From: Pseudoxanthomonas sp.
Lineage (GTDB): Bacteria > Pseudomonadota > Gammaproteobacteria > Xanthomonadales > Xanthomonadaceae
DNA: 5,873 nucleotides
Direction of reading: 5' to 3'
Assembly: GCA_026785795.1 (NCBI GenBank)
Contig: JAJAZJ010000142.1
Span: 1 to 5,873 of the forward strand
The notes below the pieces were generated by a model. The model ran no database searches, was not told the origin of the DNA, and saw only the letters and a program-made list of their open reading frames with translations. The position numbers and the translations under genes are program-made. Below are positions 1-5,873 of the stretch, in pieces (within the stretch, counting starts at the first letter, position 1; each line of letters opens with the position of its first letter).

Positions 1-116
1 AACTTCGCGTCCACGCCCTTGAAGTCGAAGCGGGTGGTGAGCTCGCGGCTGGCCTGGTCCACGGCGTTGGTCAGCTCGTGGCGGTCAACTTCGGAAACGA
101 TGTCGAAAGAGGGCAT
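1..116 (-). CDS. yajQ: YajQ family nucleotide-binding protein (5' part only)
   Basis: The reverse strand encodes the N-terminus of a YajQ family protein: it opens [20 protein letters not shown] and continues to [11 protein letters not shown] before the window ends, so only about 38 residues are present. This opening ([10 protein letters not shown], then [11 protein letters not shown]) is the hallmark of the family. YajQ proteins are small (about 160 residues) cytoplasmic proteins with a two-domain ferredoxin-like fold; in Xanthomonas campestris the homologue is known to bind cyclic di-GMP and to influence virulence gene expression. I chose the ATG at 116 because it matches the usual family start; an in-frame ATG at 128 would add MSTA. 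Neither has a clear Shine-Dalgarno sequence. The gene is divergent from the EamA transporter. The family call is firm; the cyclic di-GMP role here is inferred from family knowledge. Confidence 0.9.
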   Translation of the reverse strand, partial: MPSFDIVSEVDRHELTNAVDQASRELTTRFDFKGVDAK

Positions 117-233
117 GGCAGTGGACATGGCGGGACAGCGGCTAGGGTAGCTCACCGCGGGCCGTGCGGCACGCGGGGTCCGGTCCGCTTGCGCCTTTTA
201 CCGATGGCGCTACCGGCAGCCTGCAGGCGCGGG

Positions 234-245
234 GATAATGGCCCA
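234..245 (+). promoter_or_regulatory. Candidate -10 element giving a leaderless transporter mRNA
   Basis: GATAAT at 234-239 matches the bacterial -10 consensus TATAAT at five of six positions. The ATG of the transporter begins at 245, just where transcription would start from such an element. No Shine-Dalgarno sequence lies between them, so the transcript may be leaderless. A good -35 hexamer is not visible at the usual spacing (TACCGG at 211-216), which weakens the call. Confidence 0.35.
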
Positions 246-1126
246 TGCCCCAGCGCCCCACCCACCTGCCTGCGATCGGCTACATGCTGTTTGCGGTGGC
301 CATGTTCGCTTTCATGGATGCCGGGTTGAAGCTGCTTGCGCCGCACTATCCGCCGCTGCAGGTGGCGGCCCTGCGCGGCATGGCCTCGCTGCCGTTCGTG
401 CTGGTCTGGGTCCTGTCCACGGTCAGCCTGAGCTCGCTGCTGCAGGTGCACTGGCCCCTGCACCTGCTGCGCGGCGTGCTGGGCATCTGCATGATGGTGG
501 GGTTTGTGTACGGATTGCGCAGCATGCCGCTGTCCTCGGCCTATGCCATTACCTTTGTCGCGCCGATGCTGATCACCGCGTTGGCCGTGCCGTTCCTGGG
601 CGAAAAAGTCGGTCCGCGCCGCTGGACGGCGATCGCGATCGGCCTGGTCGGAGTGCTGGTGATCCTGCGCCCCGGCGGCCAGGGACTGGCCACGGCCGGT
701 GGCCTGGCCATCCTGCTGGCGGCGGTGTGCTATGCAGCGGGCGCCATCATCATGCGCGTGCTGGCCGGCCGCGACAGCATCCAGGCCATGGTGTTCTGGT
801 TTCTGGTGATGCTTTCGGTGGGCGCATCGGCACTTGCCGCACCGAACTGGGTAGCGCTGCAGCCGTCGCACCTGTGGATAATTGCCATGGTCGGCGCGTG
901 TGGTGCGGTCGCGCAGGTGGCCTTGACCCAGGCGTTTCGCCGCGGTGAGGCCTCGCTGATCGCACCGCTGGAGTACACCGCGCTGGTGTGGGCCGTGGGC
1001 CTGGACCTGCTGCTGTGGGGGGTGTTGCCGGACAGGTGGACCTGGGTGGGGGCTGGCATCATCGTCGTCAGCGGGCTGTACCTGCTGCGCCGTGAAAAAA
1101 TCCACGCCGAAGCCGAGCACCCGTGA
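245..1126 (+). CDS. EamA/DMT family transporter, 10 TM
   Basis: This 293-residue protein is a member of the drug/metabolite transporter superfamily, with two tandem EamA repeats of about five membrane segments each; these act in the inner membrane, usually as exporters of metabolites or amino acids. The first repeat (about residues 10-140) shows the EamA pattern: an early helix ending in a conserved R-G (ALRGMASLPFV), then PLSSAYAITFVAPMLITALA, LGEKVGPRRW and a closing helix ending VILRPG. The second repeat (about 150-280) repeats it with QAFRRGEASLIAPLEYTALV and a last helix before RREKIHAEAEHP. Length and topology are normal for a full-size EamA protein. The substrate cannot be read from sequence. 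The start at 245 has no Shine-Dalgarno site but follows a -10-like hexamer closely. The stop overlaps the next gene by one base, suggesting a two-gene transcript. Confidence 0.88.
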   Translation: MPQRPTHLPAIGYMLFAVAMFAFMDAGLKLLAPHYPPLQVAALRGMASLPFVLVWVLSTVSLSSLLQVHWPLHLLRGVLGICMMVGFVYGLRSMPLSSAYAITFVAPMLITALAVPFLGEKVGPRRWTAIAIGLVGVLVILRPGGQGLATAGGLAILLAAVCYAAGAIIMRVLAGRDSIQAMVFWFLVMLSVGASALAAPNWVALQPSHLWIIAMVGACGAVAQVALTQAFRRGEASLIAPLEYTALVWAVGLDLLLWGVLPDRWTWVGAGIIVVSGLYLLRREKIHAEAEHP

Positions 1127-1659
1127 TGCCGCTTTTGATCGTACCGCTGGCGATCCTGATGCTGCTGGCCCTGTGGCTGCTGTTGCTGCCGCTGTCGCTG
1201 TGGCAGCGCTATCGCTTCGGCAAGGCGCGGCGCAAGGCCCGCCCCTGGCTGGTGCGCCTGAATTCGTGGCTGCTGCTGATCTCCGCCGGCCTGTTGCTGG
1301 CGGTCATGGCGCTGACCAGCGTGTGGTGGCCGAACGCGCTGGGCTATACGGCGGCGGGCCTGGGCATTGGCCTCGTGACCGGGGTCGTCGGCCTGTGGTT
1401 GAGTCGTTTCGAGGCCACTTCCAGCGGCTTGTACTACACGCCCAACGTCTGGCTGGTGCTGTTGCTCACCCTGCTGGTCAGCGCAAGGATCGTGATGGGC
1501 TTCGTGGAGATCTGGCGCTACTGGCAGGGCAACGAGTCGCTGGCGATGATCCCGGTGCTGGACCATGCCAGCCTGTTCGCGGTGGCGGGCGTGCTGATCG
1601 GCTACTACCTCAGCTACACCTGGGGCTTGCGCCGCCGGTTGCCGGCGCGCGGTGGCTGA
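1126..1659 (+). CDS. Small multi-pass membrane protein, possibly CcdC/DUF1453-like
   Basis: A 177-residue hydrophobic protein with about five predicted membrane segments (roughly residues 2-25, 45-66, 70-92, 106-130 and 146-166). A strongly basic loop after the first segment (RYRFGKARRKAR) suggests that loop is cytoplasmic. The central part, where a helix ends in LSRFEATSSGLYYTPN and is followed by a helix closing in SARIVMGFVEIW, reminds me of the CcdC/DUF1453 family, but this is recollection and the resemblance is weak. I prefer the ATG at 1126, which overlaps the TGA of the transporter (TGATG) and suggests translational coupling; a GTG at 1123 would add one residue. The gene converges on the 96-aa gene, with only seven bases between the stop codons and no visible terminator. 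Its function is unknown. Confidence 0.75.
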   Translation: MPLLIVPLAILMLLALWLLLLPLSLWQRYRFGKARRKARPWLVRLNSWLLLISAGLLLAVMALTSVWWPNALGYTAAGLGIGLVTGVVGLWLSRFEATSSGLYYTPNVWLVLLLTLLVSARIVMGFVEIWRYWQGNESLAMIPVLDHASLFAVAGVLIGYYLSYTWGLRRRLPARGG

Positions 1660-1666
1660 GCAGGAT

Positions 1667-1957
1667 TCAGAAGTCCTCGACGATCTCGATCACGCTTTCG
1701 GTGCGCTCGGCCAGTGCCTCGGCCACGGCATGGATGCGACGCACCGCTTCGTCGTTGGGCGCTTCGATCTCGATGCTGTGCAGTCCGGGCGATTCGTCGT
1801 CGGGCAGGCCAGCCGAGCTGGAATCCTCATCGTCCATGTGCGGCATCAGGTCGGCCACTTCCTCGACATGTTCGATGCCTTCGATGGCCTGCAGCGCATG
1901 CATCAGCTCGGAAGCGACGGATGCGTTGCCGGTGACGCGCAGTCGTACGGTGGGCAT
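1667..1957 (-). CDS. Acidic 96-aa protein of unknown function, ferredoxin-like beta-alpha-beta repeat
   Basis: A 96-residue soluble acidic protein. It reads as two beta-alpha-beta halves: strand TVRLRVTG (3-10), a helix around 14-27, strand HVEEVADL (30-37), an acidic, probably disordered loop (MDDEDSSSAG... about 41-58), strand LHSIEIEA (59-66), a helix (69-85) and a final strand ESVIEIVEDF (87-96). This pattern suggests a ferredoxin-like or ACT-like sandwich. I do not recognise a named family and see no catalytic motif. The start at 1957 is chosen because AGGA lies six bases upstream (complement of 1964-1967); an in-frame ATG at 1987 would add ten residues (MVHAPPPGSP) that look non-native. 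A weak promoter could sit upstream (TTGCCT at 2012-2007 and TAGTTT at 1991-1986, with a short 15-base spacer). It is transcribed toward the two-gene membrane protein unit. Confidence 0.75.
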   Translation of the reverse strand: MPTVRLRVTGNASVASELMHALQAIEGIEHVEEVADLMPHMDDEDSSSAGLPDDESPGLHSIEIEAPNDEAVRRIHAVAEALAERTESVIEIVEDF

Positions 1958-2097
1958 GGGTGATCCTGGCGGGGGTGCGTGGACCAAACTAGCGAGAGCA
2001 GCGCTAAGGCAAGGTGAGCGCCGCCTGTCGGCAAAAAACAGGCTCGCCGCATGGACTGCCGCGGCGCGCTGCGGCGCAATGGCCGGATGCGCGCTGG

Positions 2098-2169
2098 CTA
2101 CGCTGCTTCACGCGCCTGCAGGTAGCGCCTGCGCCAGGTGCCAATGTCGTTGGCCTGCAGCGGGTCCAT
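2098..2169 (-). CDS. Possible 23-aa small protein gene with good ribosome binding site
   Basis: The reverse strand holds a short open frame, MDPLQANDIGTWRRRYLQ followed by AREAA and a TAG stop at 2100-2098. AGGA (complement of 2177-2180) lies seven bases before the ATG at 2169; a second in-frame ATG at 2172 is only four bases from it, and a TAG stop lies just upstream of both, so this is not the tail of a longer frame. The peptide is amphipathic and basic (WRRRY). It lies in the divergent gap between the 96-aa gene and the YdcZ gene, on the strand of the former, so it could also be an upstream open frame in that gene's leader. I do not recognise it. The evidence is the start signal and the orderly composition only. 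Confidence 0.35.
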   Translation of the reverse strand: MDPLQANDIGTWRRRYLQAREAA

Positions 2170-2223
2170 CATTTCGTCCTATCCATGGCTTATCGTGGCC
2201 ACTGCTTCCAACGGGACAACCGC

Positions 2224-2667
2224 ATGAACGCTGCAAGCCTTGGCCTGGCACTCTTGATCGGCATGCTGCTGCCCCTGCAGGCGCTTATCAATGCCTCACT
2301 CGGAAAGCAGACGGGCGGTCCGCTGTTCGCCGCGCTGGCTTCATTTTTGGTCGGCACCAGCGTGCTAGGCGTGTGGTGGCTGGCCAGCAGGCCGCAATGG
2401 GACCCCTCCGCGCTGACCAGGGTGCCCTGGTGGGCATGGACCGGCGGGGTTATCGGCGCGGTGTACGTGGCCGGCGCCACCCTGCTGATCCCGCGCATGG
2501 GCGCAGCTGCGCTGATCTGCGCGGTGGTGTTCGGGCAGGTAGCAGGGTCGCTGCTGCTGGATCACTTCGGGGTGCTGCAGGGGCGGCAGCGGGTCGATGG
2601 CCTGCAGCTGCTGGGCGCGCTGCTGGTACTGGCTGGCGCGCTGCTGGTGGTCAAGCCTTGGCGTTGA
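2224..2667 (+). CDS. YdcZ (DUF606) family half-size DMT transporter
   Basis: A 147-residue membrane protein of the YdcZ/DUF606 family, the single-repeat branch of the drug/metabolite transporter superfamily. It has five predicted membrane helices (about residues 4-22, 33-53, 69-90, 92-113 and 124-145). The family pattern is clear: LPLQALINASLGKQTG near the N-terminus, PLFAALASFLVGTSVLG in the second helix, WWAWTGGVIGAVYVAGATLL in the third, LICAVVFGQVAGSLLLDHFG in the fourth, and a final LLGALLVLAGALLVV helix. Such half-size members are thought to pair to form a full transporter; substrate is unknown. The start at 2224 matches the family N-terminus; its ribosome site is weak (GGGA ten bases or so upstream). 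An upstream in-frame ATG at 2185 and others would add residues without membrane character. No terminator is seen in the 37 bases before the convergent gene. Confidence 0.85.
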   Translation: MNAASLGLALLIGMLLPLQALINASLGKQTGGPLFAALASFLVGTSVLGVWWLASRPQWDPSALTRVPWWAWTGGVIGAVYVAGATLLIPRMGAAALICAVVFGQVAGSLLLDHFGVLQGRQRVDGLQLLGALLVLAGALLVVKPWR

Positions 2668-2704
2668 CCCAGAACGGAGGTTTTTCGCCAGCCTCGGGCC
2701 AGGA

Positions 2705-3463
2705 CTACTTGGCAGCCATAACCGCGGGCCTGCGCATGCGCAGCCAGATCGTCTGCACGGTCAGCACCCCCGCTATGGCAATCGCCACCCAGGCGGCCGT
2801 GCCGGCACCGGGCAGCAGGCTGGCGGACTGCTTTACGTAGACCGCCGCCAGCCCCCCCAGCGCGGCGGCGGCGAAGGCCAGGTTGCCGAGCATGCGCTGG
2901 TTGAGCAGCAGCAGCATGCCGGCGGCCAGGGCCAGCAGCACCAGGCTCCATCCCAGCATCTGGTCGGTCGGCAGCAGTTCGTAGGCCACGATCACCTGCG
3001 CAGTGTTGAGGAACGCGGCCAGCGCCAGCCAGCCGGCGTGCAGCGACAGCGGTAGCCAGGCGAACCAGCGCTGGCCCGGCTCCGGTCGTGGATCGCGCGA
3101 CAGCAGCAGCGCCGCCCACACCATCGAGGCGAGCGCGGCCCAGATGATCAGCAGCGCCAGCCAGTAGATCTGCAGCGAGAACACCGGCATCCACGCCGCG
3201 GTGAAGGCAAAGCCCAGCGCTGCGGGCAAGCGGGCCCGGGCCAGCACGCCGCCGGCCTGGCGGCGGGAGGAAAACTGCCATAGCCCGAACAGCACATCCA
3301 GCAGGAAAATCAGCCCCCAGATGGCGAAGGCGTAGCCTGCGGCCACAATCAGGGTGGGGTACTCGCTGGAGATCGCGCCGTTGGTCGGGCCAAAGACCCC
3401 CTTCTGCGAGAACCACGACACCGCCGGCATGGCCAGTGACAGCAACAGGACAAGCAAGCGCAT
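2705..3463 (-). CDS. TspO/MBR-like tryptophan-rich membrane protein
   Basis: A 252-residue integral membrane protein with about seven or eight predicted helices. After an N-terminal hydrophobic segment (about residues 1-18, perhaps an uncleaved signal) comes GVFGPTNGAISSEYPTLI and then AGYAFAIWGLIFLLDVLFG (about 42-60). The YPT...aGYAFaIWGLI signature is typical of the longer proteins annotated as tryptophan-rich sensory or TspO/MBR-related; classic TspO is only about 160 residues with five helices. Aromatic residues are frequent in the helices. Classic TspO binds porphyrins and other ligands, but no function can be claimed for this longer form. The start at 3463 is where the hydrophobic N-terminus begins; CAGGG lies about nine bases upstream. 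An in-frame ATG at 3745 would add 94 low-complexity residues and is unlikely. The gene is divergent from aceF. Confidence 0.68.
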   Translation of the reverse strand: MRLLVLLLSLAMPAVSWFSQKGVFGPTNGAISSEYPTLIVAAGYAFAIWGLIFLLDVLFGLWQFSSRRQAGGVLARARLPAALGFAFTAAWMPVFSLQIYWLALLIIWAALASMVWAALLLSRDPRPEPGQRWFAWLPLSLHAGWLALAAFLNTAQVIVAYELLPTDQMLGWSLVLLALAAGMLLLLNQRMLGNLAFAAAALGGLAAVYVKQSASLLPGAGTAAWVAIAIAGVLTVQTIWLRMRRPAVMAAK

Positions 3464-3538
3464 GGCACACACCCTGAGGTTGTGAAAGCAGAAGTATGCG
3501 GCGGCAGGGTTAAGCCGATGTCGCGGCAAGCACCTGAT

Positions 3539-3578
3539 TGCAGCGGCGTGGCCCAGCCGGGCGGGCCACTGCAGCGGC
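3539..3578. repeat. 9-bp direct repeats flanking a 7-bp inverted repeat
   Basis: TGCAGCGGC occurs at 3539-3547 and again at 3570-3578, 31 bases apart. Between the copies lies a perfect inverted repeat, GTGGCCC (3548-3554) and GGGCCAC (3563-3569), with an eight-base loop. The unit lies in the 320-bp divergent gap between the TspO-like gene and aceF, for which I see no credible coding frame. It could be a small palindromic element or a binding site; its role is unknown. Confidence 0.4.
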
Positions 3579-3587
3579 CTGGCAAGC

Positions 3588-3624
3588 GGAACGCTGCATG
3601 CGCGGTGCGCCGCAGTATCGTTCC
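3588..3624. repeat. Extended imperfect palindrome in the divergent gap
   Basis: GGAACGCTGC (3588-3597) can pair with GCAG (3612-3615) plus CGTTCC (3619-3624), leaving a TAT bulge. The loop holds a further stem, GCGC (3600-3603) with GCGC (3607-3610). Together this makes a 14-pair hairpin with small bulges. There is no T-run, so it is not a standard terminator. A third, smaller dyad (CCGGCT 3642-3647 with AGCCGG 3659-3664) follows. The rest of the gap down to 3783 holds the palindrome TTGATCAA (3699-3706) and the candidate aceF promoter. Confidence 0.4.
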
Positions 3625-3717
3625 ATACCCGCTCAGAGCGCCCGGCTTCGGTAGCGGCAGCCGGTGGCGATGCTGGCCGGGGATGGCCCGGGAAATTCTT
3701 GATCAACCCCGCAAAGC

Positions 3718-3746
3718 TTGGCGCTGCGCCCGCAGATGGCCACAAT
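3718..3746 (+). promoter_or_regulatory. Candidate sigma-70 promoter for aceF-lpd
   Basis: TTGGCG (3718-3723) and CACAAT (3741-3746) each match the -35 and -10 consensus at four of six positions, and the spacer is exactly 17 bases. Transcription would start near 3753, giving a leader of about 30 bases. The perfect eight-base palindrome TTGATCAA at 3699-3706 lies just upstream and might be an operator, but I cannot assign a regulator. Confidence 0.4.
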
Positions 3747-3772
3747 AGGAGTCCGCCCCCGATCTGACCGCT

Positions 3773-3776
3773 GGAG
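3773..3776 (+). promoter_or_regulatory. Ribosome binding site of aceF
   Basis: GGAG lies seven bases before the ATG at 3784. It supports that start over an upstream in-frame ATG at 3718, which would add 22 residues before the lipoyl domain and would overlap the candidate promoter. Confidence 0.6.
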
Positions 3777-3783
3777 TCCCTGC

Positions 3784-5274
3784 ATGGCTGAACTCAAGGA
3801 AGCGCGCGTTCCCGATATCGGTGACTACAGCGACGTGCCCGTGATTGAAGTCCTGGTCGCGGTCGGCGACACCGTGGCCAAGGACCAGGGCCTGCTGACC
3901 CTGGAGTCGGACAAGGCGACGCTGGAAGTGCCGGCGCCCTTCGCCGGGGTGGTGAAGGAACTCAAGGTCAAGCTGGGCGACACGCTCTCCGAAGGTTCGG
4001 TAGTTGCGCTGATCGAGGCGGCCGACACCCTTGTCCCTCCGGGAGAAGGTGTCCGCAGGGCGGATGAGGGCGTAAAACTTCCGTCGACCGGAACGCCTGC
4101 GACCGCACCCGCCGCCGCGCAGCAGCCGCCCCCACCGGCAGAAGTAAACATCCCCACATCCGAGACCGGGGCCAAGGTCGAGCCGGTCGCAGTCACGGCC
4201 GTGCCGGACCGGCTGGCCCAGCGCGAGATTGACCAACAGCAATTGGCATCGGCGCGTGCGCTGGACAGCAAGCCCGGAATCGATCCGGAAGCGGCACCGC
4301 CGCAGACCCCGCCGGTCGAGTTCAACGCCGATGCGGTACTGCCGCAGAAAGTGCCGCACGCCAGCCCGTCGGTGCGCCTGTTCGCACGGGAGCTGGGCGT
4401 GGACCTCGGCCGGGTGCAGGGCAGCGAGCGCGCGGGCCGCATCAGCAGGGAAGACGTGCAGAAGTACGTGAAGGGCGCGCTTGTCGGCGGCGCAGCGGCT
4501 GCGGCAGCGCCTGCGGCCGGTGGTGCCGGCAGCGGCCTGAGCCTGCTGGCCTGGCCGAAGGTCGACTTCGCCAAGTTCGGCGAGATCGAAGTCAAGCCGC
4601 TGTCGCGGATCAAGAAGATTTCCGGGGCCAACCTGGCGCGCAACTGGGCCATGATCCCGCACGTGACCCAGCATGACCACGCCGACATCACCGGACTGGA
4701 AGAATTGCGCGTGCTGTTGAACAAGGAAAACGAGAAGTCCGGCATCAAGCTCACCATGCTGGTCTTCATCATGAAGGCGGTGGTCGCCGGCTTGAAAAAG
4801 TATCCTGACTTCAACGCGTCGCTGGATGCCGGCGGCGAAAACCTCACCCTGAAGAAATATTTCCACATTGGCTTTGCCGCCGACACGCCGAACGGGCTGG
4901 TAGTGCCGGTGATCCGCGACGTGGACAAGAAAGGCCTGGTCGAACTGGCCAGGGAAATGGGCGAACTGGCGGCCAAGGCGCGCGACGGCAAGCTGGGCCC
5001 GGCGGAAATGTCCGGCGGCTGTTTCTCCATCTCTTCGCTGGGCGGCATTGGCGGCGTGGCGTTTACGCCCATCGTCAATGCGCCGGAAGTGGCGATCCTG
5101 GGGGTTTCCAAATCTTCGATCCAGCCGGTGTGGGACGGCCATGCTTTCCAGCCCCGCCTGCAGCTGCCGCTGTCGCTGAGCTACGACCATCGCGTGATCG
5201 ATGGCGCTTCCGCCGCACGCTTCACCGCGTACCTGGCCCAGCTGCTCGGCGACATGCGCCGCGTATTGCTGTAA
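3784..5274 (+). CDS. aceF: Pyruvate dehydrogenase E2, dihydrolipoamide acetyltransferase
   Basis: This 496-residue cytoplasmic enzyme is the E2 core of pyruvate dehydrogenase: it takes the acetyl group from E1 on a swinging lipoyl arm and transfers it to CoA. Domains in order: one lipoyl domain (about residues 4-79) with the lipoylated lysine K44 in [10 protein letters not shown]; a long flexible linker (about 80-190) rich in A, P and E; the peripheral subunit binding domain (192-230, from HASPSVRLFARELGVD to SREDVQKYVK) that docks E1 or E3; a short Ala/Gly linker (about 231-252); and the catalytic acetyltransferase domain (about 265-496) with SISSLGGIGG (415 on) and the active-site motif DHRVIDG, with H469 and D473. 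All key residues are present. There is a single lipoyl domain, against three in E. coli. Linker residues about 81-97 are encoded by a REP-like palindrome. The gene is followed after 75 bases by lpd; no aceE lies directly upstream. Confidence 0.95.
   Translation: MAELKEARVPDIGDYSDVPVIEVLVAVGDTVAKDQGLLTLESDKATLEVPAPFAGVVKELKVKLGDTLSEGSVVALIEAADTLVPPGEGVRRADEGVKLPSTGTPATAPAAAQQPPPPAEVNIPTSETGAKVEPVAVTAVPDRLAQREIDQQQLASARALDSKPGIDPEAAPPQTPPVEFNADAVLPQKVPHASPSVRLFARELGVDLGRVQGSERAGRISREDVQKYVKGALVGGAAAAAAPAAGGAGSGLSLLAWPKVDFAKFGEIEVKPLSRIKKISGANLARNWAMIPHVTQHDHADITGLEELRVLLNKENEKSGIKLTMLVFIMKAVVAGLKKYPDFNASLDAGGENLTLKKYFHIGFAADTPNGLVVPVIRDVDKKGLVELAREMGELAAKARDGKLGPAEMSGGCFSISSLGGIGGVAFTPIVNAPEVAILGVSKSSIQPVWDGHAFQPRLQLPLSLSYDHRVIDGASAARFTAYLAQLLGDMRRVLL
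4025..4070. repeat. REP-like palindromic repeat inside aceF, read in frame
   Basis: The first arm, 4025-4037 (ACACCCTTGTCCC), pairs with 4041-4052 (GGGAGAAGGTGT), with one bulged C and one G-G mismatch around a TCC loop. A second small hairpin follows: GTCC (4051-4054) with GGGC (4058-4061), loop GCA, held by one G-T wobble. The unit ends GGATGAGGG. CCCTT...GGGAGAAGG...GGGCGGATGAGGG is the layout I remember for a common intergenic repeat in Xanthomonadaceae (CCCTTCTCCC...GGGAGAAGGTGCCC then GGGCGGATGAGGG). Here it lies in frame and encodes linker residues about 81-97, directly after the lipoyl domain. The dyads are seen; membership of a known repeat family is from memory. Confidence 0.7.

Positions 5275-5873
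<599 letters not shown>

Noticed and set aside
152..1120. Minus-strand open frame opposite the EamA transporter
   Set aside because: Rich in Q, H and R with no hydrophobic core pattern, as expected from the complement of a membrane protein gene.
2014..2223. N-terminal extension of the YdcZ gene by 70 residues
   Set aside because: The extension lacks membrane character and family similarity; the family N-terminus begins at 2224.
2668..2704. Terminator between the YdcZ and TspO-like genes
   Set aside because: There is a TTTTT run at 2681-2685 but no compact hairpin before it; the only pairing (TTGGCG with CGCCA) spans a loop of more than 20 bases.
1092..2840. Long plus-strand open frame of 582 codons
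   Set aside because: It runs through four better-supported genes in other frames or strands, and its translation is low-complexity with no family signature; it is a product of high GC.
3482..3748. 88-codon plus-strand frame in the tspO-like/aceF gap
   Set aside because: No usable ribosome site, random composition, and it overlaps the dyad cluster and the candidate promoter.

Overview
This is a GC-rich stretch of a gammaproteobacterial chromosome, most likely from the family Xanthomonadaceae (relatives of Xanthomonas, Stenotrophomonas, Pseudoxanthomonas, Lysobacter or Luteimonas). The placement rests on three points: a YajQ-type protein, a pyruvate dehydrogenase E2 gene followed by an E3 gene that carries its own lipoyl domain, and palindromic repeats of the kind I remember from that family. 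The genus cannot be fixed by eye.

Layout. At the left edge is the 5' end of yajQ (minus strand). A divergent intergenic region leads to a 10-TM EamA/DMT transporter, overlapped by one base by a small multi-pass membrane protein; the two look translationally coupled. They converge on a 96-aa acidic protein of unknown function (minus). The 266-bp region beyond it holds a possible 23-aa small gene (minus) with a good ribosome binding site, then a half-size DMT-like transporter of the YdcZ/DUF606 family (plus). That gene converges on a 252-aa TspO/MBR-like membrane protein (minus). A 320-bp divergent region rich in dyad symmetry follows, with a candidate promoter for the last two genes: aceF (E2, dihydrolipoamide acetyltransferase) and lpd (E3, dihydrolipoamide dehydrogenase, cut by the right edge).

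How the genes work together. AceF and Lpd are two of the three subunits of pyruvate dehydrogenase. AceF passes acetyl groups from its lipoyl arm to CoA, and Lpd re-oxidises the dihydrolipoyl arm with FAD and NAD+. Both proteins start with almost the same lipoyl domain. No E1 gene (aceE) lies directly upstream. The transporters and membrane proteins to the left show no clear functional link to the dehydrogenase.

Most interesting signal. The aceF-lpd unit holds three palindromic, REP-like elements. One lies in the intergenic gap. The other two lie inside the coding sequences, in frame, exactly where the lipoyl domain passes into its flexible linker. In lpd the repeat supplies nearly the whole linker and ends five bases before an in-frame ATG that looks like the ancestral start of an ordinary, lipoyl-free Lpd. 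This suggests mobile palindromic DNA was domesticated as protein linker in both subunits and may mark the fusion joint of the E3.
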